From JBFMCU01 sp964428225 (GTDB lineage Bacteria; Planctomycetota; UBA1135; GCA-002686595): a stretch of 19,818 nt of DNA. The DNA lies in the NCBI GenBank assembly GCA_964428225.1, contig CAYRXS010000116.1, positions 1 to 19,818 of the forward strand. The letters run 5' to 3'. Below are positions 1-8,302 of this stretch, piece by piece; positions within the stretch are counted from its first letter, which is position 1; every line of letters starts with the position of its first letter. The notes beneath the pieces are model-generated. The model worked only from the letters and a program-made list of their open reading frames with translations, searched no databases and was not told where the DNA came from. Position numbers and translations under genes: made by a program.

Positions 1-1
1 G

Positions 2-1801
2 ATCCGCAACATCGCGATCGTGGCCCACGTGGACCACGGAAAGACCACGCTGGTGGACGCGATGTTCGAGCTCGCGGGCACGTTTCGCGCGAACCAGAAG
101 GTCGCCGAGCGCGTGCTCGACTCGGACGCCCAGGAGCGCGAGCGGGGCATCACGATCCTCGCGAAGAACACCGCGATCGACTTCCGCGGCACGCGCATCA
201 ACATCGTCGACACGCCCGGTCACGCGGACTTCGGCGGCCAGGTCGAGAGGACCCTCGCCATGGCGGACGCGGTGCTGCTGCTGGTGGACGCGTTCGAGGG
301 TCCGATGCCGCAGACGCGCTTCGTGCTCCGCAAGGCCTTCGAGCACGGCCTGCGGGCGCTCGTGATGATCAACAAGGTGGATCGTCCCGACCAGCGGGCG
401 GAGCAGGTCCTGAGCGAGGTGTTCGATCTCTTCGTCGAGCTCGGGGCGACCGACGCGCAGCTCGACTTCCCCATCGTGTACGGCTCCGGCCGCGACGGCT
501 GGGCCGCGGAGGATCCCGCGGCGAGCGGGGGAGGTCTCCTCCCGCTCTTCGAGATGATCCTGCGCGCCGTCCCCCCGCCCGCCCGCGACGTCGAGGGTTC
601 CCTGCAGTTCCAGGCCGCCACGCTGGACCACGACGACTATCTCGGTCGCATCGGCGTGGGGCGCGTCGCGCGCGGACGCCTCCGGCTGGGGTCACAGGTC
701 GCGCTCTGTCACCCGGACCGCCCGGCTCCGAGGCTCACGGTGGTGAAGTCCCTGTTCCGCTACGAGGGCCTCGCCCGCGTCCCGGCCGACGTGGTCGAGG
801 CCGGGGACATCGCCGTGGTCGGGGGGATCCGGGAGCTCGCGATCGGCGACACGCTGTGCGATCCCGCGCGGCCCGATCCCCTCGCCGCCATCTGCGTGGA
901 CGAGCCCACCCTGTCCATGGTCTTCCACGTGAACGACTCGCCCTTCTCGGGCCGCGAGGGCTGTCACGTCACGAGTCGCCACCTGCGCACCCGGCTCGAG
1001 CGGGCCGCGCTCCGGGACGTGGCCCTCGAGCTCGCCGACACCTCGAGCACCGAGGCGATCGAGGTGAAGGGACGCGGCATCATGCACCTCGGAGTGCTCG
1101 TGGAGAACATGCGCCGCGAGGGATACGAGTTCGCGGTCGGCAAGCCGTACGTGATCACCAAGGAGGTCGACGGCGTGCGGTGCGAGCCCTACGAGCGCGC
1201 CATCATCGAGGTGCCGGCGGAGTTCGCGGGCCGCATCATCGAGTACCTCGGCCGACGGCGGGGGGAGATGCTGCACATGGAGCCCATGGGCCACCTCCAG
1301 ACCAAGATCGACTTCTCGATCCCCGCCCGCGGTCTGATCGGAGCCCGCACGGTGCTGCTCACCCTGAGCCAGGGCGAAGCGATCCTCTCCCACGTCTTCG
1401 AGACCTGGAAGCGGGACGGCGGCCTCATCCCGCGACGCACGAACGGAGTCCTCGTCGCCGACCGCAACGGTCCCGCGGTTCCCTACGCCCTCTTCGGTCT
1501 CGGAGATCGCGGCACCTTCTTCATCGGTCCCGGCGAGGAGGTGTACGAGGGAATGATCGTCGGGGAGAACCGCCGGACCGTGGATCTCCCCGTCAACGTC
1601 TCTCGCACGAAGAAGCTGTCGAACATGCGCGCCGCGGGCCGCGACGAGAACGTGAACCTCACCCCTCCGTCGCCGAAGTCCCTCGAGGAGTGTCTGGAGT
1701 ACATCGAGGACGACGAGCTGCTGGAGGTCACGCCCCGCGCCCTCCGCCTGCGCAAGCGCGTTCGCGACGCCGAGCTGCGCCGCAAGGCCCGGCGCCCGTA
1801 A
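2..1801 (+). CDS. typA: Ribosome-associated translational GTPase TypA/BipA (5' partial)
   Basis: TypA/BipA is an EF-G-like GTPase that binds the ribosome and acts in stress adaptation and 50S assembly. The reading frame is open from base 2 and starts IRNIAIVAHVDHGKTT, which in the family normally follows only a few residues, so the true start codon lies just outside the window. The GTG at 20 is internal. The P-loop AHVDHGKTT is at 23-49, the G3 motif DTPGH at 209-223 and the G4 motif NKVD at 371-382. The C-terminal half has the TypA-specific RGLIGAR segment and ends in a basic tail (RKRVRDAELRRKARRP) at a TAA. About 600 residues are visible, the usual length for the family, and nothing looks broken. 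The next gene begins 119 bases downstream and is functionally unrelated. Family assignment is secure. Confidence 0.96.
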   Translation: MRNIAIVAHVDHGKTTLVDAMFELAGTFRANQKVAERVLDSDAQERERGITILAKNTAIDFRGTRINIVDTPGHADFGGQVERTLAMADAVLLLVDAFEGPMPQTRFVLRKAFEHGLRALVMINKVDRPDQRAEQVLSEVFDLFVELGATDAQLDFPIVYGSGRDGWAAEDPAASGGGLLPLFEMILRAVPPPARDVEGSLQFQAATLDHDDYLGRIGVGRVARGRLRLGSQVALCHPDRPAPRLTVVKSLFRYEGLARVPADVVEAGDIAVVGGIRELAIGDTLCDPARPDPLAAICVDEPTLSMVFHVNDSPFSGREGCHVTSRHLRTRLERAALRDVALELADTSSTEAIEVKGRGIMHLGVLVENMRREGYEFAVGKPYVITKEVDGVRCEPYERAIIEVPAEFAGRIIEYLGRRRGEMLHMEPMGHLQTKIDFSIPARGLIGARTVLLTLSQGEAILSHVFETWKRDGGLIPRRTNGVLVADRNGPAVPYALFGLGDRGTFFIGPGEEVYEGMIVGENRRTVDLPVNVSRTKKLSNMRAAGRDENVNLTPPSPKSLEECLEYIEDDELLEVTPRALRLRKRVRDAELRRKARRP

Positions 1802-1920
1802 GCGAGCCCCCCGGGCCACGGAATCGCTCGGTCCTTGCAGGATCGCGCGGCGTGCGGGAGGATCGAGGATCGGACCTCCGGGCCGTCGGGCCCATCGACA
1901 CCCCCCCGCCACCCCACGAC

Positions 1921-4908
1921 ATGTCGATCCTCCACATCCGGGCTCGAGCCCTGCTCCTGCTCCTCGGCGCCGCGCTGGCCGCCTGCTCTCCGACGTCGCC
2001 GCCCGCGCCCTCCGAGGAGGCCGCGACGTCCCCCCCGCGGCCGGAGACGATCGCCGAGCACGTCGAGTCGCTCGCATTGGTCCTGCCTGCGGACGCGCCC
2101 GACCACTTCCGGGTGAGCGCGCGGCTCGGGGGACGGGACGAGGTCCTGAACCTGAGCCGGCACTCCCTGCGCGCGGCCGACGCGGAGCTCTTCGTGCACC
2201 ACGCGGACGGCATCATGACCTCGATGCCCCTCCCCGAGGTGCGCACGTACCGCGGGTGGCTCGAGGGTGATTCCCGCGTGACCGTCCTCGCCTCGCTGAC
2301 CGACGACGGCCTGCACGCGCGCCTGCTCGAGGGGAGGGAGACGATCTGGACCATTCGACCTGCGGAGGACGGCCGGGGTGGGACGGGGACGGAGCCCGTT
2401 CCCCACGAGCTGCGATTCGGCGAGCCCCCCGACGATCTCTCCGGCTGCGGACACCACCAGGGGATGGTGGTCGCCGGGCCGGCGCCGCCCCCCGACGAGA
2501 TCGCCCCCCTGCCGTTCTTCTGCCAGCACCTCGCGCGCATGTCCATAGACGTGGACTACGAGTTCTACACGGCGTACGGAAGCTCGGTCGACGCCGTGAA
2601 CACGCGCGTCGAGGCGATCCTGAACGAGGTCGACTACTTCTACGCACGCGACGTGCTGATCACCCACGAGCTCGCGGCGATCGTCGTGCGCACCGCTCCG
2701 TTCTATCTCACGAACGACGCCGGGACCCTGCTCAACCTGTTCGGCAACGAGTGGAACGCGAACATGGGGCACATCGATCGCGATCTCGCGCACTTGATGA
2801 CCGGCAAGAACATGGGCATCTACGGCGGGCTCGCCTGGGTGGGAACGGTGTGCACGTCCCTCCAGTACGCGTGGAGCCTGGACAGCTCGGGGATCGTGGG
2901 CCACGAGGTGGGCCACAACTGGGGAGCGGGCCACTGCCACGACCTCACGCCATGCAACAACATGTGCGGAGGGTGCATGTACATCGCCCCGAACACGAAG
3001 GACATCATCACCGCCTTCCGCGACTCGAGGTGGTGCCTGGATGCCGTGGGGCCGTACTCGACTCCTCTGCCGCCCTACGCTCATCCCGAGGGATTCGCGG
3101 TCCGCAAGGACGAGTACTCCACCCTCGACGGCCTCCACATCGACGTCCTGGGCAACGACCACGACGGCAACTGCCAGCAGGTGCGGCTCGAAGGGCACGA
3201 CGGGACCACCCCCCGGGGCGCCACGCTCTCGATCTCCGCGGGCACCGGGCCGGACGGCCGGGACGAGCTCGTGTACGACCCGCCCGCCGACCCGTTCCTC
3301 GGGGACGACGTGTTCCACTACGTGGTCGGCGACGGCACCGGCCAGCAGGAGACGGGCACGATCACCGTGACCGTGCGCTCGCTCGACCTGGAGGGCTGGT
3401 GGAGGCTCGACGACGGCTCGGGCACGACCGCCCTCGACGAGTCGGCCCACCGGCGCGACGGCACGGCGAGCGGGAATCCGGTCTGGACGAGCGGGACCCA
3501 CGGCGGGGCGCTCGAGCTGGATGGCCTGGACGATCTCGTCTCGATCCCCGCGCTCGACCTCGACACCGACACGCTCACCATCACCACGTGGCTCGAGCGC
3601 CACGGCGACCAGGACGGGTTCGCGGGCATCGTCTTCTGTCGGGGCGGGAACACGGCCGCGGGCCTCAGCTTCCGGGGTGTGAACAACGAGCTGAGCTACC
3701 GCTGGAACGGCGACCCCGGGGGATGGACCTCGGGTCTCGTGCCGCCCGACGGACAGTGGGTGTTCATCGCCCTGGTCGTCGAGCCGAGCCAGGCGAGCAT
3801 CTACATGCACGACGGCGCGACGATGCAGGTGGCGACGAATCCCGTGGGGCGGGGAGTCGAGGAGTTCGACGCCGCGCTCATGCTCGGAGTGGACGACGGC
3901 ACCGTGGACCACTTCGCGGCGGTTGGCCTGGACGACGTCCGGGTCTACGACTTCGCCCTGAGCGCGGCGGAGCTGGACGAGCTCATCGCGCTCGGCGGCC
4001 GGGCCCAGGCTCCGAATCCCGTCGACGGCGGCGAGGTGATCGGCTTCGGCCCCTCGATCGAGTGGAAGGCGGGGCTCTTCGCTGACTCGCACGACGTCTA
4101 CTTCGGCACGGGCTACGACGCCGTCCGTCTGGCGACCACGGCCTCGGGCGAATTCCAGGGCAACCAGCTCGACACCACGTTCCTCCCCGGGAACCTCGAC
4201 TACGACACCACGTACTTCTGGAGGATCGACGAGGTAGTCGGCGGGAACGTCGTGGAGGGGCACGTCTGGCAGCTCACCGCCGCCGACTTCAATCACTGGC
4301 GGCTCGACGAGACGAGCGGCACCACCGCCGCCGACGACCAGCTCGGCGTCGACGGTACGTACGAGGGAGGAGTCACCCTCGGCGAGCCCGGAGCCGCCGC
4401 CTCGACGGGAACGTCGGTGGGTTTCGACGGCTCCGACGGGCGCGTGAAAGTGCCCCCCCTGGACCTGGAGAGCAACACCCTCACGATCTCCGGCTGGCTC
4501 CGGCGGGACGGGGACCAGATCAGCGGCGCGGGCGTCGTGTTCTGCGAGGGAGCCAGCACGGACGCCGGCCTCACCTTCCGCGACGCCACCTCGCTCGGCT
4601 ATCGGTGGAACGAGGATCCCGCGGCCTCGGGCTGGTCGTCGGGCCTGGTCGTCCCCGACCAGACCTGGGTGTTCTTCGCCCTGGTGATCGAGCCGACCCA
4701 GGCCACGATCCATCTCGGCGACGCGGGCGTCCTGAGCTCCGCGACGAACGCCATCCACCACGCCCCGGAAGCGTTCGACGCGCACCTGATGCTCGCCTGC
4801 CGCCAGGAGATCCTGGCCCGCTACTTCGCGGGCCGGCTCGACGACGTCCGGATCCACCACGCCGCGATGACCCCGGCCCAGGTGGACGCGCTCTACCGGT
4901 CTTACTAG
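1921..4908 (+). CDS. Reprolysin-like zinc metalloprotease lipoprotein with cadherin-like and two LamG domains
   Basis: The 995-residue product is predicted to be a secreted, lipid-anchored metalloprotease. Residues 1-22 are a lipoprotein signal with lipobox LAAC (Cys22), which fixes the start at 1921 even though the frame is open upstream and no Shine-Dalgarno is seen. A propeptide-like region follows. The catalytic domain carries HEVGHNWGAGH (His328, Glu329, His332, Gly335, His338), the metzincin HExxHxxGxxH motif, with a likely Met-turn at Met353 (GGCMY) in a Cys-rich segment, as in M12B reprolysins. Residues ~394-483 resemble a bacterial cadherin-like module (DVLGND, then FHYVV). LamG/concanavalin-like domains lie at ~491-689 and ~792-990, separated by an FN3-like module (~696-787) containing HDVYFGT, a phrase common in planctomycete surface proteins. 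The LamG copies are clearly related and probably bind glycan or matrix. Substrate is unknown. The stop overlaps the convergent aldo/keto reductase gene by four bases. Confidence 0.88.
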   Translation: MSILHIRARALLLLLGAALAACSPTSPPAPSEEAATSPPRPETIAEHVESLALVLPADAPDHFRVSARLGGRDEVLNLSRHSLRAADAELFVHHADGIMTSMPLPEVRTYRGWLEGDSRVTVLASLTDDGLHARLLEGRETIWTIRPAEDGRGGTGTEPVPHELRFGEPPDDLSGCGHHQGMVVAGPAPPPDEIAPLPFFCQHLARMSIDVDYEFYTAYGSSVDAVNTRVEAILNEVDYFYARDVLITHELAAIVVRTAPFYLTNDAGTLLNLFGNEWNANMGHIDRDLAHLMTGKNMGIYGGLAWVGTVCTSLQYAWSLDSSGIVGHEVGHNWGAGHCHDLTPCNNMCGGCMYIAPNTKDIITAFRDSRWCLDAVGPYSTPLPPYAHPEGFAVRKDEYSTLDGLHIDVLGNDHDGNCQQVRLEGHDGTTPRGATLSISAGTGPDGRDELVYDPPADPFLGDDVFHYVVGDGTGQQETGTITVTVRSLDLEGWWRLDDGSGTTALDESAHRRDGTASGNPVWTSGTHGGALELDGLDDLVSIPALDLDTDTLTITTWLERHGDQDGFAGIVFCRGGNTAAGLSFRGVNNELSYRWNGDPGGWTSGLVPPDGQWVFIALVVEPSQASIYMHDGATMQVATNPVGRGVEEFDAALMLGVDDGTVDHFAAVGLDDVRVYDFALSAAELDELIALGGRAQAPNPVDGGEVIGFGPSIEWKAGLFADSHDVYFGTGYDAVRLATTASGEFQGNQLDTTFLPGNLDYDTTYFWRIDEVVGGNVVEGHVWQLTAADFNHWRLDETSGTTAADDQLGVDGTYEGGVTLGEPGAAASTGTSVGFDGSDGRVKVPPLDLESNTLTISGWLRRDGDQISGAGVVFCEGASTDAGLTFRDATSLGYRWNEDPAASGWSSGLVVPDQTWVFFALVIEPTQATIHLGDAGVLSSATNAIHHAPEAFDAHLMLACRQEILARYFAGRLDDVRIHHAAMTPAQVDALYRSY

Positions 4909-5801
4909 CTCGCGAGCACGCGGTCGATGGCGCCCATCGTGTCGTCGATCTGGTCGGGAGCGGTGAAGCCGATGGTGGCGGCGTGGACGAGGTCCCCGCC
5001 GAAGGTGAAGCGCAGGGACTCCTCGCGGGCCTCGGGGTCGGTCAGGTCGCCGCAGCCGAAGATCTTCATGCCGAGCATGCCCTTGCCCCTCGCCCGTCCC
5101 TCGCCCAGGAGGGCCACGGTCTCGTCCACGGTGGCGTCCTCGTCCATGCGCTTGTGACGGGGGTTGATCCGGGCGAGGATCACGTCGGTCCACGGGTGCT
5201 CGACGGCGGTCCGCAACGCGGCGTGTGTGTGGCAGGAGCAGCCGACCGCGCGCACGATCCCCTTCTCCTTCAGCTCCGAGAGCTCGTCCCGTATTCGCTC
5301 GAGCTGGTCCGGCCACCGCGCGTCCTGCACGCAGTGGATGAGGACGATGTCGATCTCGTCGACCCCCATCTCGCGGCAGAAGCGCTCGACCTCGGGCTTC
5401 GCGGTGGTGGTCGGCGTCATCTCCGGAGCCTCGGACCACCAGATCTTGGACAGGATCGTCACCCGGTCGCGGGGGATCGCCTCGGCCCGGAGCGCGTGCC
5501 TGACGAGCTCGTGCGAGCCGTACAGGTCGGCGGCGTCGATGAACGCCGATCCCCGCTCGATCCCGTGCTTGACGAGCCTCGCATACGCGGGCTTGCCGAG
5601 CTTGGTCTGGTCGGAGACCTTCTTCCACCCGTGCGTCCCCGTGCCCATCGCGATCCGGGGCACCTCGACGCCGCAGTCCCCGAGGACGATCCGATCCGCC
5701 GCCGTTCTCGTGCGCGGTCCCGAGAGTGATCGGCATCCGCTCAGGAGAGCGGCCGCCCCGAGAGTCCCCTTGACGAACGTCCTGCGCGTGATCTGGCCCA
5801 C
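4905..5801 (-). CDS. Aldo/keto reductase with Tat signal and lipobox
   Basis: This 298-residue protein is an NAD(P)H-dependent aldo/keto reductase, a TIM-barrel family that reduces carbonyls to alcohols. The N-terminus TRRTFVKG is a twin-arginine motif (Arg6-Arg7), followed by a hydrophobic stretch and LLSGC (Cys23), a good lipobox. The product is therefore probably exported folded with its cofactor and lipid-anchored. The catalytic tetrad is visible as Asp89 and Tyr94 (DAADLYG), Lys119 (SKIWW) and His156 (IHC). The start is GTG at 5801, chosen because a near-perfect GGAGGTG sits five bases upstream and because it gives the complete Tat signal. The acyl-CoA synthetase gene ends 57 bases upstream on the same strand with no evident terminator, so co-transcription is likely. 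The natural substrate cannot be read from sequence. Confidence 0.92.
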   Translation of the reverse strand: MGQITRRTFVKGTLGAAALLSGCRSLSGPRTRTAADRIVLGDCGVEVPRIAMGTGTHGWKKVSDQTKLGKPAYARLVKHGIERGSAFIDAADLYGSHELVRHALRAEAIPRDRVTILSKIWWSEAPEMTPTTTAKPEVERFCREMGVDEIDIVLIHCVQDARWPDQLERIRDELSELKEKGIVRAVGCSCHTHAALRTAVEHPWTDVILARINPRHKRMDEDATVDETVALLGEGRARGKGMLGMKIFGCGDLTDPEAREESLRFTFGGDLVHAATIGFTAPDQIDDTMGAIDRVLAS

Positions 5802-5806
5802 GGTTT

Positions 5807-5813
5807 CACCTCC
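5807..5813 (-). promoter_or_regulatory. Shine-Dalgarno of the aldo/keto reductase gene
   Basis: On the minus strand this reads GGAGGTG, five bases before the GTG at 5801. It decides the start, placing translation exactly at the first residue of the Tat signal. Confidence 0.85.
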
Positions 5814-5858
5814 GTGGACGCATCCTACCCCGGCGGGCGGCCGGGAGCGAAGCGATCC

Positions 5859-8042
5859 CTACCGAGCGCCCTGCTCCTCCACCCGCACGCGCATGTCCAC
5901 GGCCACGATCTGGTCGGGGAAGGTCAGGATCGGGTTGAACTCCATCTCCCCGATCTCCGGCAGGTCCATCGCCATCTGGGAGACGCGCTGGATGATCTCG
6001 ACGAGCTGATCCTCGTCGATGCCCGCCTGGCCGCGGACGCCCTCGAGGATCGGATAGCCGCGGATGTCGCGAATCATCTCCCGGGCCCGGACGTCGCTGA
6101 CCGGACAGAGGGCGAAGGAGACGTCCTTCAGCACCTCCACGAACACCCCCCCCAGCCCGAACATCATGACCGGCCCGTAGGCGGCGTGGGAGGTGAAGCC
6201 GAGCACGATCTCGCGGCCCCCGCTGAGCATCTTCTGGACGTTGACCCCCTCCGCGTTCTTGCGCATCAGCCGACCGAAGGCCTTCCACACCGAGGGAGCG
6301 TCCTGCACGTCGAGGAGCACGCCGCCCACGTCCGACTTGTGAGTGAGGTCGGGCACGGACATCTTCATCACCACGGGGTAGCCGACGCGATCGGCGATCT
6401 CGACGGCCTCCTGGGGACTGTGGGCGAGCCCTCCGGGGACGGCGGGGATGCGGTAGGCCTTCGCGAGCTCGCGCCGGGCGTGGACGCCCAGCCACCCCGG
6501 CCTCAGGGCGGCGCGGACCTTCGGAACGTCCACCCGGAAGCGGCGTACCTTGCCCTCGGGGCGATCGAGGATCCGGCGTCGCTCGACGAGCGCGGCCAGG
6601 GCCCGCACCGCGGACTCGGGGAACAGATAGACGGGAACCCAGTCCTGCGGCGACTTGGTGGCGATGTCGCGCATCACCTCGTCGCGCGACATGAAGCAGC
6701 CCACCACCGGCTTCTTCGAGCCCTTCGCCGCCTCGAACACGGCCCGGGCCACGACCGACGGCTCGTGGGTGATCGGGGGCACGAAGATGACGAGCACCAT
6801 GTCCACGGTCGTATCGCGCAGGAGGAGGCGCAGGCAGTCGCGGTAGTTCTCCGCGTTGGCGCCGGCCACCATGTCGACCGGATTGCGCACCGAGGCCTCG
6901 TCCACGAGCAGCTCGCGCAAGGCCTTCGTCGTGCGGGCCTGTAGGGGGGCGATCTCCAGGCCGGAGGCGACGAGCGCGTCGGTGGCGAGGATCGCGGGAC
7001 CTCCCGCGTTGGTGAGGATGGCCACGCGACCACCCTTCGGGAGCGGCAGGCGCGAGAGGGCGAGGGCCACGTCGAAGAACTCCTCCACGGAGTCCACCCG
7101 CTGCACGCCGCAGTCCTTGAGGATCGCGTCCGCGGCCACGTCCGCCCCGGCGAGGGCGCCCGTGTGGCTCGACGCCGCCATCGCCCCCGCCTGGGAGCGA
7201 CCGGCCTTCACGGTGACGATCGCCTTCTCGCGCGAGACGCGACGGGCGATGGGCACGAAGTTGCGCGGGTTGCCGAAGGACTCGAGGTAGAGCAGGATGC
7301 AGCGGATCAGCTCGTCCTTGGCCCAGTACTCGAGCAGGTCGTTGGCGCTCACGTCCGCGCGGTTGCCGACCGACACGAACATCGAGACGCCGAGGTTGAG
7401 CTTGTCCGCGTGGGAGAGGATCGCCTCGCCCATCGCCCCCGACTGCGAAACGAAGGCCACCGGGCCCTGATCGGGGAAGCTGCGGGAGAACGAGGCGTTG
7501 AGCCGCGTCCCCTCCTGCGCGTTCTGGATGCCCATGCAATTCGGCCCGACCATGCGCATGCCGTGAGTGCGGGCCGTCTCGAGGATCCGGTGCTCGAGCT
7601 CCTGGCCCTCGGCCCCGACCTCCTTGAAGCCGGCGGTGATGATGACCACGGCCCCGACCCCCTTCTGCGCGCACTCCTCCACCACCTTGGGGACGAGGGC
7701 CTTGGGCACGGAGATCACCGCGAGGTCCACCGGATCGGGGATGGCGGTGACGGAGCGGTAGCACTTGATCGAGTTGAGGACGTCGACCTTCGGGTTGACG
7801 GGGAACACCTTGCCCTCGAACCCGCCGCCGATCAGGTTGCGGAGCACCTCGCGGCCGATCGTGCCGGGCGTACGCGACGCCCCGATGACCGCCACCGCTC
7901 GGGGCCGGAACAGGGAGTTGAGCCCCTCCTTGCCGGTCTTCTCCTTCGATTCCCGCCGCGAGCTCCCCGCGGGGCGGGTCTTTCGGGTCCTGGCCGGCTT
8001 CCGTCTCGTCGTCTTCTTCGCGGTCTTCTTCTTCGCGCTCAT
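5859..8042 (-). CDS. ADP-forming acetate/acyl-CoA ligase (fused alpha and beta) with histone-like N-terminal tail
   Basis: The 727-residue protein belongs to the NDP-forming acyl-CoA synthetases, which interconvert acyl-CoA + ADP + Pi with acid + CoA + ATP in the cytoplasm. After a basic tail (residues 1-35) comes a CoA-binding Rossmann domain (FRPRAVAVIGASRTPGTIG, ~45-63; GPNCMG, 166-171), then succinyl-CoA-ligase-like domains with SHTGALAG. His293 there matches the phosphorylated active-site histidine. An ATP-grasp domain fills ~520-727 (THKSDVGG at 567-574; EFNPI at 701-705). The retained histidine argues for an active enzyme rather than the degenerate domain of Pat-type lysine acetyltransferases, and no GNAT domain is present. 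The ATG at 8042 is preferred to upstream in-frame codons because homology and composition begin here and AGAGGG lies nine bases upstream. The aldo/keto reductase gene follows 57 bases downstream. Confidence 0.93.
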   Translation of the reverse strand: MSAKKKTAKKTTRRKPARTRKTRPAGSSRRESKEKTGKEGLNSLFRPRAVAVIGASRTPGTIGREVLRNLIGGGFEGKVFPVNPKVDVLNSIKCYRSVTAIPDPVDLAVISVPKALVPKVVEECAQKGVGAVVIITAGFKEVGAEGQELEHRILETARTHGMRMVGPNCMGIQNAQEGTRLNASFSRSFPDQGPVAFVSQSGAMGEAILSHADKLNLGVSMFVSVGNRADVSANDLLEYWAKDELIRCILLYLESFGNPRNFVPIARRVSREKAIVTVKAGRSQAGAMAASSHTGALAGADVAADAILKDCGVQRVDSVEEFFDVALALSRLPLPKGGRVAILTNAGGPAILATDALVASGLEIAPLQARTTKALRELLVDEASVRNPVDMVAGANAENYRDCLRLLLRDTTVDMVLVIFVPPITHEPSVVARAVFEAAKGSKKPVVGCFMSRDEVMRDIATKSPQDWVPVYLFPESAVRALAALVERRRILDRPEGKVRRFRVDVPKVRAALRPGWLGVHARRELAKAYRIPAVPGGLAHSPQEAVEIADRVGYPVVMKMSVPDLTHKSDVGGVLLDVQDAPSVWKAFGRLMRKNAEGVNVQKMLSGGREIVLGFTSHAAYGPVMMFGLGGVFVEVLKDVSFALCPVSDVRAREMIRDIRGYPILEGVRGQAGIDEDQLVEIIQRVSQMAMDLPEIGEMEFNPILTFPDQIVAVDMRVRVEEQGAR

Positions 8043-8051
8043 CTCGATCGG

Positions 8052-8057
8052 CCCTCT
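8052..8057 (-). promoter_or_regulatory. Shine-Dalgarno of the acyl-CoA ligase gene
   Basis: AGAGGG on the minus strand, nine bases from the ATG at 8042. It supports this start over the longer in-frame extension to 8252, whose translation has no family resemblance. Confidence 0.6.
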
Positions 8058-8088
8058 CGCCGTTGCCTGCGCCTTACAGAGAGCGGGG

Positions 8089-8094
8089 ATTCTA
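8089..8094 (-). promoter_or_regulatory. Possible -10 element for the acyl-CoA ligase/aldo-keto reductase operon
   Basis: The minus strand reads TAGAAT here, five of six bases of the sigma-70 -10 consensus, in otherwise very GC-rich DNA. It would give a leader of roughly 40 bases before the ATG at 8042. The sequence 16-18 bases upstream is a poor -35 box, so the call is tentative. Confidence 0.3.
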
Positions 8095-8201
8095 GTCCCG
8101 GGACCCTCCCGGACCACCTCCGGCCCGGAGGAAGTCGACATCGAGCCACGGAACGGAAGCCGCGGGAGCGCGCCGCGACGTAGGATCCCCGGAGACCAGT
8201 G

Positions 8202-8231
8202 TTGAAGAAACGTTACAGGGATTGGTAGAAG
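8202..8231 (+). promoter_or_regulatory. Possible promoter of the S41-LolA-like-S41 operon
   Basis: TTGAAG at 8202-8207 and TAGAAG at 8226-8231 are separated by 18 bases, each matching four of six consensus positions. They sit in a conspicuous AT-richer island of the divergent intergenic region (8043-8302), about 70 bases before the first S41 gene. Sequence-only evidence. Confidence 0.35.
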
Positions 8232-8290
8232 CCTCGCTGCGATCTTACGCAAGGCCTCCCGTTCCCCTCCGCCACCCCAGGTCCCCCACG

Positions 8291-8295
8291 AGGAG
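8291..8295 (+). promoter_or_regulatory. Shine-Dalgarno of the first S41 peptidase gene
   Basis: AGGAG seven bases before the ATG at 8303. It selects this ATG, which begins a lipoprotein signal, over the in-frame TTG at 8222. Confidence 0.75.
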
Positions 8296-8302
8296 CAGCC
8301 TC

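Noticed and set aside
1880..1893. Perfect five-base-pair hairpin with a four-base loop between typA and the metalloprotease gene
   Set aside because: The stem is short and no T-run follows, so it does not qualify as an intrinsic terminator. Such stems arise easily in GC-rich DNA.
1483..5736. A 1417-residue open frame antisense to typA, the metalloprotease and part of its neighbour
   Set aside because: Translation is Arg/Ala/Gly/Val-rich low-complexity sequence with no motif, and it shadows genes with clear domains. Stop-free antisense frames are expected at this GC content.
5859..8042. Acyl-CoA ligase as a Pat-type protein lysine acetyltransferase
   Set aside because: The phosphohistidine position is intact (SHTGALAG, His293) and no GNAT domain is fused, so the catalytic ligase reading is preferred.
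8222..8302. TTG at 8222 as the start of the first S41 gene
   Set aside because: It would add 27 residues ahead of an otherwise normal lipoprotein signal and has no good ribosome-binding site. The ATG at 8303 has AGGAG at the right distance.
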